The notes under the pieces: generated by a model
What the model was told of the DNA's origin: nothing
The model's input: only the letters and a program-made list of their open reading frames with translations
The model's database searches: none
From: Coxiellaceae bacterium
GTDB lineage: Bacteria; Pseudomonadota; Gammaproteobacteria; Coxiellales; Coxiellaceae
DNA length: 8,319 nucleotides
Assembly (NCBI GenBank): GCA_003450655.1
Contig: DMFG01000151.1
Location: 925 to 9,243, forward strand
Direction: 5' to 3'
Shown: piece by piece, positions 1 through 5,529 of the stretch
Position numbering within the stretch: the first letter of the stretch is position 1
Layout of the letters: each line of letters opens with the position of its first letter
Position numbers and translations under genes: made by a program

Positions 1-498
1 GCTGATGGTTTTGGGCATGTGCTAGATCCCAAAGGGCAATGGCAGCCTATTCCACAACTAGGTGGTGTGGTAGTGGGTGATGATGTTTCTATTGGGGCAA
101 ACACGACCATCGATCGTGGTGCTATTGATGATACGGTGATTGAATCAGGTGTGAAATTAGATAACCAAATCCAAATAGGGCATAACGTTCATATTGGAAA
201 GCACACCGCAGTAGCGGGTTGTACAGGCATTGCAGGCAGCGTCACGATAGGTCAGCATTGTATGATTGGTGGTGCTTGTGGTATCAGTGGGCATCTTTCC
301 ATTACCGATAACGTGATATTAACAGCCATGTCAGGCGTGAGTAATTCCATTAAGAAACCCGGAGTTTATTCTTCTGGCACAGCCTTATTTGAAAATTTAC
401 ATTGGCGTAAAATGGTCGCACGATTGCACCAGCTCAATGACTGGGTAAAACGTATTAAACAATTAGAGAGGTTGCACGATGATAACAATGGACAATGA
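1..498 (+). CDS. lpxD: LpxD, UDP-3-O-acylglucosamine N-acyltransferase (3' part, start outside window)
   Basis: Third step of lipid A synthesis: transfers a 3-hydroxyacyl chain from acyl carrier protein to the 2-amine of UDP-3-O-acyl-glucosamine in the cytoplasm. The frame is open from base 1, so the N-terminal part (uridine-binding domain and first helix coils) is missing and 165 residues are visible. Seen: the ADGFG stretch at the edge, then left-handed beta-helix hexapeptide repeats ([45 protein letters not shown]). The His of IGHN (visible residue 61) matches catalytic His239 of E. coli LpxD, and the His of ISGH (residue 98) matches its second conserved His. PGVYSSG and a C-terminal helix ending in KRIKQLERL complete the family pattern. 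The gene overlaps fabZ by 20 bp, indicating one transcript. Identification is firm; only the 5' end is unknown. Confidence 0.96.
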   Translation, partial: ADGFGHVLDPKGQWQPIPQLGGVVVGDDVSIGANTTIDRGAIDDTVIESGVKLDNQIQIGHNVHIGKHTAVAGCTGIAGSVTIGQHCMIGGACGISGHLSITDNVILTAMSGVSNSIKKPGVYSSGTALFENLHWRKMVARLHQLNDWVKRIKQLERLHDDNNGQ

Positions 499-919
499 TC
501 AAGTTAGGCATTTTCTTCCTCACCGTGATCCATTTTTATTTTTGGATAAGGTGATTTCATTGACCGATGATGCGGTTGTGGGTATTAAAAACGTTTCAAT
601 CAATGAGCCTTTTTTTCGCGGGCACTTTCCTAGTAAGCCTATCATGCCTGGTGTTTTAATTGTTGAGTCTATCGCACAATTATCGGGTATTTTAACCTAC
701 CATATCTTGGGTATTACTACGCCTAATCCTGAAACCGATATGTTCTACTTTGCGGGTATTGATAATGCACGCTTTAAGAAAATGGTTCGACCAGGTGATC
801 AATTACGCATGGAAGTGGAATTGGTTAGGCATCGTAAAACATTATTTAAGTTTAAAGGTCGCGCTCTGGTTGATGGTGAATTGGCTTGTGAGGCTGAATT
901 TTTAATTATTAATGAATAA
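479..919 (+). CDS. fabZ: FabZ, 3-hydroxyacyl-[acyl-carrier-protein] dehydratase
   Basis: Hot-dog-fold dehydratase that converts (3R)-hydroxyacyl-ACP to trans-2-enoyl-ACP in fatty acid elongation. It competes with LpxA and LpxD for the same 3-hydroxyacyl-ACP pool, which explains its place in this operon. The protein has 146 residues, a normal length. Visible motifs are [13 protein letters not shown] (residues 13-25), [14 protein letters not shown] (46-59) with catalytic His49, Glu63 in ESIAQ, and [19 protein letters not shown]. The usual Tyr of HRYPF is Asp here, a variant known in other FabZ proteins. I chose the ATG at 479 because AGAGAGG at 465-471 lies 7 nt upstream; an ATG at 488 would be 16 nt away. 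The start lies inside lpxD, which suggests translational coupling. lpxA follows after a 22-bp gap. Confidence 0.97.
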   Translation: MITMDNDQVRHFLPHRDPFLFLDKVISLTDDAVVGIKNVSINEPFFRGHFPSKPIMPGVLIVESIAQLSGILTYHILGITTPNPETDMFYFAGIDNARFKKMVRPGDQLRMEVELVRHRKTLFKFKGRALVDGELACEAEFLIINE

Positions 920-941
920 GTAATATCTATGGGGATTCATG

Positions 942-1712
942 ATGATCAGTGATCTTGCACAAATACATCCTTCAGCAACGATAGGAGAGCATGTAGAGAT
1001 TGGACCGTGGACTGTGATTGGTCCGCAGGTTGTGATTGAAGATCGTGTGCGTATTGGGTCGCACGTGATTATTCAAGAGAATACACGTATTGGTCATGAC
1101 ACGGTGATTCATCCACATTCATTGATTGGCGGTGACCCTCAAGATATCACTTATCAAGGAGAGGAAACCTGGCTTGAGATTGGGCATCATACAGTGATTC
1201 GTGAATACACCTCGATTCATCGTGCCTCTACCAAAGACGATAAGGTCACGCGTGTTGGAAATCATTGCCACTTGTTTGCCTACACCCATATTGCTCATGA
1301 CTGCCAGATAGGTGATCATGTGATGTTTATGAATAATGCTACATTAGCTGGGCATTGTGTGATTGATGATCATGCCATGATTGGTGGTTTTGTGGCATTG
1401 CATCAGTTTTGCCGCGTGGGTAGTTATAGTTTTTTATCACGTGCGGCGAAAGTGGTTCAGGATGTTCCGCCCTTTTTGTTAGTGGTGTATAACCCAGGAC
1501 GTCCTTCAGGTCTAAATGCCGTTGGATTAAAGCGAGCAGGTTTTTCACTAGAAGCATTGCGACAACTTAAACGAGCTTATCGTTCATTGTATCAAGAAAA
1601 TCGTCCATTGGCTGAGGCGTTAGATATTCTATCTGAGCAGGCTAAGACGTCACCCGAGGTGCAGTTGTTGTGTGATTTTATTCAGTCATCAAAGCGCGGT
1701 ATTGTGCGTTAG
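942..1712 (+). CDS. lpxA: LpxA, acyl-ACP--UDP-N-acetylglucosamine O-acyltransferase
   Basis: First enzyme of lipid A synthesis: moves a 3-hydroxyacyl group from ACP to the 3-OH of UDP-GlcNAc as a cytosolic homotrimer. It has 256 residues (E. coli 262). Seen: a left-handed beta-helix of hexapeptide repeats over residues 1-175; HIAHDC with His119 matching catalytic His125 of E. coli; NNATLAGH; GGFVALHQFC; QDVPP; GLKRAGFS; and the typical C-terminal SxRGIVR. The residue aligning with the E. coli acyl-chain ruler Gly173 is Arg167 (segment FLSRAAKVVQDVPP), so acyl length preference may differ. Two ATGs stand in tandem at 939 and 942; GGGG at 931-934 suits 942 better. An IS66-type end follows the stop by 2 bp, and lpxB, the usual next gene, is not here. 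Confidence 0.96.
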   Translation: MISDLAQIHPSATIGEHVEIGPWTVIGPQVVIEDRVRIGSHVIIQENTRIGHDTVIHPHSLIGGDPQDITYQGEETWLEIGHHTVIREYTSIHRASTKDDKVTRVGNHCHLFAYTHIAHDCQIGDHVMFMNNATLAGHCVIDDHAMIGGFVALHQFCRVGSYSFLSRAAKVVQDVPPFLLVVYNPGRPSGLNAVGLKRAGFSLEALRQLKRAYRSLYQENRPLAEALDILSEQAKTSPEVQLLCDFIQSSKRGIVR

Positions 1713-1714
1713 TC

Positions 1715-1760
1715 GTAACCGTCACAGCAACTACCCCCTAGTCAAATAATTTAACCCTGC
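1715..1760 (+). repeat. IS66-type terminal repeat, left copy
   Basis: Starts GTAAC, the usual GTAA end of IS66-family elements, 2 bp after the lpxA stop and 80 bp before the IS66 tnpA start. It shares ACAGCAAC, CCCTAGTCAA and TAATTTAAC, in the same order and nearly the same spacing, with the complement of 5481-5526. The two copies are therefore inverted relative to each other. I found no 8-bp target duplication: left flank is CGTTAGTC, right flank is GATTTAAT. Confidence 0.65.
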
Positions 1761-1794
1761 TAGTCTTTAGTTTTGTTCACAATCAAAGTCAATC

Positions 1795-2074
1795 ATGTCT
1801 CATTCATTATCAAAATCTCAATGGCAGTCTTGGTGTGATGCTTATCAGCAAGTAGATCAAACTAAAGTATCGTTTTGTCGTGATAATAACCTTAACTACC
1901 ATCAGTTTTTGTATTGGTTCAATCAACTGAGCAGTCAGAGCAATAAGATGATTTCAGTTGAGGTTTTGAGTTCTTTTAGGCCACTAGCTGTGATTAGACT
2001 TAAAAACAGTCATCGATTGGAGATCGTCGATAAAGATTTTTGACAGTCACTCTTAACAGCAAAGTGAGTCTTGC
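1795..2074 (+). pseudogene. tnpA: IS66 accessory protein TnpA (Orf1), frameshifted
   Basis: IS66 elements encode a small TnpA of about 100-130 residues with a helix-turn-helix-like N-terminus. Here the open part is 82 residues. Seen: SKSQWQSWCDAYQQ, then SFCRDNNLNYHQFLYWFNQL, which is the usual TnpA SxRQFCxxxxLxxxxFYxW region, and a C-terminal AVIRLKNSHRLEI that matches the family's LxVRLxxxxRLEI. The family then continues with F-D-x-x-x-L-Q-Q. Removing one T from the run at 2037-2041 restores F-D-S-H-S-stop-Q-Q, where the stop (TAA at 2054-2056) stands for a TTA leucine. The gene therefore has a +1 frameshift and a nonsense change. No clear Shine-Dalgarno sequence is seen. tnpB follows directly. 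Confidence 0.8.
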
Positions 2075-2197
2075 ATGATACACAGTGGAATTAAACAGAT
2101 TTGGCTCTACCCTGCAGTGGTTGATTTCAGAAAGCAGCTTAATGGATTAATTATACTCATTTTTATTGGGTACCACTGTTTAGTAATTTCAATGTAG
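2075..2197 (+). pseudogene. tnpB: IS66 TnpB (Orf2) N-terminal fragment
   Basis: The frame from ATG 2075 reads 40 residues to a TAG at 2195. The first 25 residues (MIHSGIKQIWLYPAVVDFRK followed by QLNGL) match the start of IS66 TnpB, whose usual pattern is an IWL motif followed by DMRKGxxGL. An intact TnpB has roughly 110-120 residues. After residue 25 the family similarity stops and the sequence merges into the DUF1295 remnant, so the last residues here are probably not native TnpB. The location right after tnpA is the normal IS66 order, and the function is lost. Confidence 0.75.
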
Positions 2198-2565
2198 TTA
2201 GAGTAATTGTTTTAGCCATGATTGTTGCTCTGGTTCCTTCGGAGTGGATTTCTGATCGCCAACTGTATCGTTTTCAGCAACCTCATAGCAAAGGCGTTTG
2301 CCAGGTTGGGTTGTGGACATGGTGTCGCCATCCAAATTGTTTCTTTGAGGGCAATATTTGGGTGTTATTTTGTTTGTCTTGCTTATCAATCAGTGGTTTG
2401 AGTTCAATTTTTAGCAGTATTTCTCCCTAAGTGATTCATTGGATTATGGTTAAGATTACTATTCCAATTACGGAGAAAAAATCTTTGAAAAGTCGTGGAG
2501 ATGCTTATTAGGCTTATATTGACTCCACACCGCGCTTTTATCCATGGAAAAAGCCAAAAGCATAA
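2188..2565 (+). pseudogene. DUF1295 / steroid 5-alpha-reductase-like membrane protein, 3' half with two in-frame stops
   Basis: One reading frame runs from about 2188 to TAA 2563-2565, interrupted only by TAA at 2428-2430 and TAG at 2509-2511. Ignoring these stops, it reads in order: SEWISDRQLYRFQQ, VCQVGLWTWCRHPNCFFE, a hydrophobic stretch ending in ISP, then VKITIPITEKKSLKSRGDAY, a stop, and AYIDSTPRFYPWKKPK. This is the C-terminal half of DUF1295 proteins (G-L-W-R-x-S-R-H-P-N-Y-F-F-E, then T-G-I-P-x-T-E, S-R-G-x-A-Y and F-x-P-W). These are polytopic inner-membrane proteins of the steroid 5-alpha-reductase/isoprenylcysteine methyltransferase superfamily, whose substrate is generally unknown. 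The N-terminal half is gone and the 5' edge abuts the IS66 fragment. The dead state is clear because the stops fall inside conserved blocks. Confidence 0.85.
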
Positions 2566-2693
2566 ATCCATCAAAGCGAATTACGATTTATCCGCCCTGA
2601 ATATATTAATTTTCTGTATATTTATCTCTCATTTTGCTAGTCAATGATAGTGTGTTAAAGTTCGTCTAATTTTTTGGTAATAATCATTCACTA
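2566..2693. other. Intergenic stretch between the DUF1295 remnant and the aspartoacylase-like gene
   Basis: No gene is seen in these 128 bases. They must hold the promoter of the following gene if it is expressed independently. The only candidates are weak: TTGCTA at 2634-2639 with TAAAGT at 2656-2661, or AATAAT at 2679-2684, which would make the next gene nearly leaderless. No good Shine-Dalgarno sequence precedes the ATG at 2694. Confidence 0.4.
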
Positions 2694-3710
2694 ATGAAAA
2701 AAAATACTTTTAGAATATATGATGCTGAAATTAAAGCGGGTGAAAAAGCTACATTAGCGCTACCACTACCTGAACAATACTCTTGTTCTCCCATGTACAT
2801 GACAATTAAAATTGTTAATGGTAAAAAAGAGGGGCCACGCCTACTTCTTTTTTCAGTATTACAAGGTAATGATCTTAATGGCATGGAGATTGTTAATCAG
2901 CTTTATGATCAGATTAATGCGAATGAGCTTGAGGGCACTCTAATTATTGTGCCTGTACTTAATGTCTACGGTCTAATTCATTATCCAAAGGTTACTCCCT
3001 CCGGTGTTGCATTAGAAAATTGTTTTCCAGGAGATCCTGAGGGGAGTTTTGGTGAGCGCGTTGCTCATATCGTGACAGAGAATCTAATCAAGCATGCGGA
3101 TTATTGCATTGAATATCTTACAGGGAGTGTTAATCATGAGATATTGCCACAAGTCTATTGCAGTTTTGATGAAGCCGAGCAGAAGAAAATTGCTAAAGTA
3201 TTCCAAGCACCGGTAATTACTGAGGTTGAAACGCAAAAGAATACCTTGCGTGAAACCATTGAAAATTTACAGATTCCTTTGTTGGCCTATGAGGCAGGTG
3301 AAGCACAGCGCTTTGATGCTACTGCGATACAAACAGGCATCGATGGTTCTAAAAACGTCATGCGAAAATTGGGTTTATTGCAAGACCCATTGACGAGCGG
3401 TGTTCATCCAGTTTTTTCTAAAGATGAGGATTGGTTAACTGCACATGCATCAGGTCTTTTATACAGCGATGTATCTTTGGGGGATCATGTTAAAACGGGT
3501 GATCATTTAGGTACTTTGAATGATCCTTTTGGAAAGGCCGCGTCTATAAAAATAAAGTCTCAATGCAGTGGTATTATTGTCGGCGTTAATCGTTCACCAT
3601 TGATTCAAGAGGGTGAATCAATTTTTAAAATTGTATCATTTATTGATAATGCAAAAGCTGGGTCAGTGATAGAGGAGTGGGAAGAGCAAAAGCCTGAGAT
3701 TGACTCCTAA
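2694..3710 (+). CDS. Succinylglutamate desuccinylase/aspartoacylase-family protein lacking zinc ligands (probable pseudoenzyme)
   Basis: The protein has 338 residues, the usual full length of this M14-like carboxypeptidase-fold family, whose members hydrolyse N-acyl amino acids with one zinc ion. Family landmarks are clear: GPRLLLFSVLQGNDLNG (residues 48-63), GTLIIVPVLNVYG (81-93), ENCFPG (108-113), ADYCIEYLTGS (135-145), YEAGEAQRFD (199-208), NVMRKLG, and the C-terminal beta domain with a biotinyl-like SGLLYSDVSLGDHVKTGDHLG. The usual H-G-D-E zinc motif is Q57-G-N-D60, and the third ligand in D-L-H-T-G is Leu142. The substrate-binding D-L-N-R before FPG is A-L-E-N. Thus all zinc ligands and the Arg are replaced while the frame is intact. 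Hydrolysis is unlikely; a binding or regulatory role is inferred. The MFS gene follows within 7 bp. Confidence 0.88.
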   Translation: MKKNTFRIYDAEIKAGEKATLALPLPEQYSCSPMYMTIKIVNGKKEGPRLLLFSVLQGNDLNGMEIVNQLYDQINANELEGTLIIVPVLNVYGLIHYPKVTPSGVALENCFPGDPEGSFGERVAHIVTENLIKHADYCIEYLTGSVNHEILPQVYCSFDEAEQKKIAKVFQAPVITEVETQKNTLRETIENLQIPLLAYEAGEAQRFDATAIQTGIDGSKNVMRKLGLLQDPLTSGVHPVFSKDEDWLTAHASGLLYSDVSLGDHVKTGDHLGTLNDPFGKAASIKIKSQCSGIIVGVNRSPLIQEGESIFKIVSFIDNAKAGSVIEEWEEQKPEIDS

Positions 3711-3717
3711 CGTAACT

Positions 3718-4992
3718 ATGTCAGTAAATTCTAAATTTTCTATCAAAGGTCTTTTTATTTGGTTAATTTGTGCCATTTTCTTTACCTACGAATTTTTATT
3801 ACGAACGGTCTTGGGGACCTTTGAGGCAGATATAATTGCCGTATTCCACATTACTATTGTCTCTTTTGCATTACTAAGTACAACCTCATATCAGCTGATT
3901 TATGGCGCAATGCAGTTACCCGTGGGGTTTTTAGTTGATCGATTTGGTCTTAAATTCACTTTGGCCAGCGCAGTAATTATCTGTTCATTGTCTGTGTTTG
4001 GGTTTTCAATCAGTCATCACTTTAATACTGCTTTAGTAATGCGCATGCTTATGGGATTGGGCTCATCCTTTGGTTTTGTCTGTGTGCTTGTTGCAGTTTA
4101 TGACTGGCTGCCTCGTAAATATATTGCTTTCTTTATTGGTTTATCACAGTTTATCGGCACACTAGGCCCTATGATAGCTGCAGGCCCATTGGTAAGTTTG
4201 GCTCAACAGTTCCAACTATCATGGCGCTCTTTGTTTTTTTATTGCAGCATTGTTGGGTTGATTATTGCGGGGTTTGTCTTGGTGTTTGTGCGGAATAATA
4301 AAGCAACTTCTGAATCGATGATTATATTAAAAACACCACAGTCAATAGTAAGTAATGTACTTGCATTAATATCACAACCACAAGTTTGGTTGATTGCAAT
4401 TTATTCAGGCTCGACTTATTTTGTTATCGATTATCTATCGGAGAATGCGGGAATAAGCTTCTTGCAGCTCAATGGTATATCTGCCACTTCCTCTTCGTTT
4501 ATGATTACTATTGCATGGTTAGGTTTTGCTATTAGTTGCCCCATTGTTGGAATCATCTCAGACAGAATAAAAAATCGGACATTGACTTTGATCGGTACCG
4601 CTATTGTTGGACTCGCGTCTGCTTTGTGTATTTTTTACTTACCGCTTACATCATTGTGGTATTTCATAGCATTCTTTTGTCTAGGAATTGGAACTAGTGG
4701 CCAAAGTGTCGCTTTTGCAATCATGGCAGAGCAATGTAACAACAATTATCTAGCGGCAGGTTTGGGCTTAAATAACGCCATGATGTTCTTTTTTGGTTCA
4801 TTCTTTGCACCTTTTATAGGGTATTTGCTGCATCAATTAAGCCATGCCAGTGCACCCCTGCTGTCTGATTATCACCAAGCATTTTTGGTTATTATTGCTA
4901 TGATTGCTTTAGGCTTGATAATTAGTTCGTTCTTTATCAAAGAAACTTTTTGCAAGTCTACAAAGTATATGACGATCTTAAAGCAAGATTAA
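3718..4992 (+). CDS. Major facilitator superfamily transporter
   Basis: A 424-residue inner-membrane protein with about 12 hydrophobic segments, starting near residues 9-29 and ending near 388-408. The MFS motif A between helices 2 and 3 is clear (GFLVDRFGLK, residues 70-79), and its half-repeat between helices 8 and 9 is GIISDRIKNR (278-287). RMLMGLGSSFGFVCVL is the helix-4 segment, and a longer cytoplasmic loop lies after helix 6 near residues 190-215. The substrate cannot be told. The style (WLICAIFFTYEFLLRT at the start) resembles uncharacterised MFS proteins common in Legionella/Coxiella relatives, an impression only. I chose ATG 3718, 7 bp after the previous stop; a TTG at 3700 would overlap that gene by 11 bp. 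Neither has a strong Shine-Dalgarno sequence. It is probably co-transcribed with the upstream aspartoacylase-like gene, so the two may act on one metabolite (inference). Confidence 0.93.
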   Translation: MSVNSKFSIKGLFIWLICAIFFTYEFLLRTVLGTFEADIIAVFHITIVSFALLSTTSYQLIYGAMQLPVGFLVDRFGLKFTLASAVIICSLSVFGFSISHHFNTALVMRMLMGLGSSFGFVCVLVAVYDWLPRKYIAFFIGLSQFIGTLGPMIAAGPLVSLAQQFQLSWRSLFFYCSIVGLIIAGFVLVFVRNNKATSESMIILKTPQSIVSNVLALISQPQVWLIAIYSGSTYFVIDYLSENAGISFLQLNGISATSSSFMITIAWLGFAISCPIVGIISDRIKNRTLTLIGTAIVGLASALCIFYLPLTSLWYFIAFFCLGIGTSGQSVAFAIMAEQCNNNYLAAGLGLNNAMMFFFGSFFAPFIGYLLHQLSHASAPLLSDYHQAFLVIIAMIALGLIISSFFIKETFCKSTKYMTILKQD

Positions 4993-5015
4993 GTGTGTAT
5001 AATTAATGTATTTTT

Positions 5016-5037
5016 GATTATATTTTTAATCTTTTTT
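5016..5037 (+). terminator. Weak possible Rho-independent terminator after the MFS gene
   Basis: GATTA (5016-5020) and TAATC (5027-5031) can pair around a 6-base loop and are followed by six T (5032-5037), 24 bp after the MFS stop. The stem is short and has one G-C pair, so it would be weak. Confidence 0.3.
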
Positions 5038-5174
5038 AATCACAATGGGTTGCTTGATAACTGCACCAAAAAATTTTTGATTAATTTAGTTTGCCTTGTT
5101 TGTCATCCTCTCTATTTATTTAATTGTTTTTTAACTATAGTACAAAACTTTGAAGTTTTTTTGATAGAATTTAA

Positions 5175-5490
5175 CTAACTATTTTTTAATGTATTTTTAA
5201 ATTCCATTGCTGTGTGATAAAGTCGCAAATCACCTTTTTTAATTTTCAAAGAGCGCCATATTAGCTACGCTCCCATTAAATCACCGCCTGGCTTCGATAT
5301 GTTCGAAGACAGTTTTAGTAGATTGTCAGTGCTCATGATTTTTTTTCATAGCTATCATCGAAGCTCCAAGGCGAGTTGCTTCGTGAGCGTAATGATTTAC
5401 ATTGTTCATGACACCCATGATCGATATGATGTTCCATTGAGAGACTAAAGCTGAAGCAAATAGAGAGATAGAATTAATGCTGCAGTTAAA
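5175..5490 (-). pseudogene. Probable broken gene of unknown family
   Basis: Three minus-strand pieces follow each other with protein-like composition. Frame 1 is open from 5490 to a TGA at 5326-5328 and includes VSQWNIISIMGVMNNVNHYA and HEATRLGASMIAMKK. An eight-A run (complement of 5338-5345) then allows a one-base shift into a frame beginning at ATG 5336, which reads MSTDNLLKLSSNISKPGGDL to TAG at 5265-5267. After that stop the same frame continues IWRSLKIKKGDLRLYHTAME and ends at TAG 5175-5177. Repairing one A and one stop gives about 100 residues. I do not recognise the family. The base composition is less AT-biased than the adjacent spacer, which favours former coding. It may instead be chance. 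Confidence 0.4.
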
Positions 5491-5526
5491 TTAAATTGAC
5501 TAGGGTGTCGTTGCTGTAATGATCAC
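5481..5526 (-). repeat. IS66-like terminal repeat, inverted right copy
   Basis: Read on the minus strand this begins GTGATC and then carries ACAGCAAC, ACCCTAGTCAA and TAATTTAAC, colinear with the plus-strand end at 1715-1760. By eye about four in five bases agree over roughly 45 bp, with one indel. It lies 3 bp from the stop of the minus-strand gene at 5530. No tnpC or tnpA coding sequence is visible next to it. Confidence 0.55.
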
Positions 5527-5529
5527 GAT

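Larger units (their letters stand above)
1715..2165 (+). mobile_element. Truncated IS66-family insertion sequence
   Basis: Remnant made of a left terminal repeat, a broken tnpA and the first part of tnpB. The rest of tnpB, the large transposase gene tnpC and the element's own nearby right end are missing. The sequence passes directly into the 3' half of a DUF1295 gene near 2150-2190, so a deletion joined the two. The exact right boundary cannot be read without an intact relative. It is not capable of moving by itself. Confidence 0.75.
4993..5529. other. Gene-poor stretch: AT-rich spacer, broken minus-strand gene, inverted IS66-like end
   Basis: From 4993 to about 5175 the sequence is extremely AT-rich with long T runs. 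The plus-strand frame at 4993-5178 (61 residues, mostly Ile, Phe, Leu, Asn) looks like a composition artefact. From 5175 to 5490 the minus strand holds a probable broken gene. From 5481 to 5526 lies the inverted copy of the IS66-type end. No tRNA, CRISPR or strong terminator is visible. Confidence 0.6.

Noticed and set aside
1119..1557. Minus-strand frames of 66 and 72 residues inside lpxA
   Set aside because: Shadows of a certain lpxA gene; no motifs or start signals.
2198..2389. Minus-strand frame of 63 residues
   Set aside because: Lies opposite the DUF1295 remnant, whose plus-strand reading has clear family motifs.
3700..3717. TTG start for the MFS gene
   Set aside because: Possible, but no better supported by a Shine-Dalgarno sequence than ATG 3718, and it adds only six non-conserved residues.
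4993..5178. 61-residue plus-strand reading frame after the MFS gene
   Set aside because: Starts at the base after the MFS stop without an ATG or Shine-Dalgarno sequence, and consists mainly of Ile, Phe, Leu, Asn as expected from T-rich DNA.
5292..5308. Hairpin CTTCGA / TCGAAG with 5-base loop
   Set aside because: Only six pairs, no T tract after it, and it lies within the probable broken gene; no basis to call a terminator or site.
5326..5526. Second IS66 tnpA or tnpC next to the inverted end
   Set aside because: Neither strand near 5526 reads as TnpA, TnpB or TnpC.
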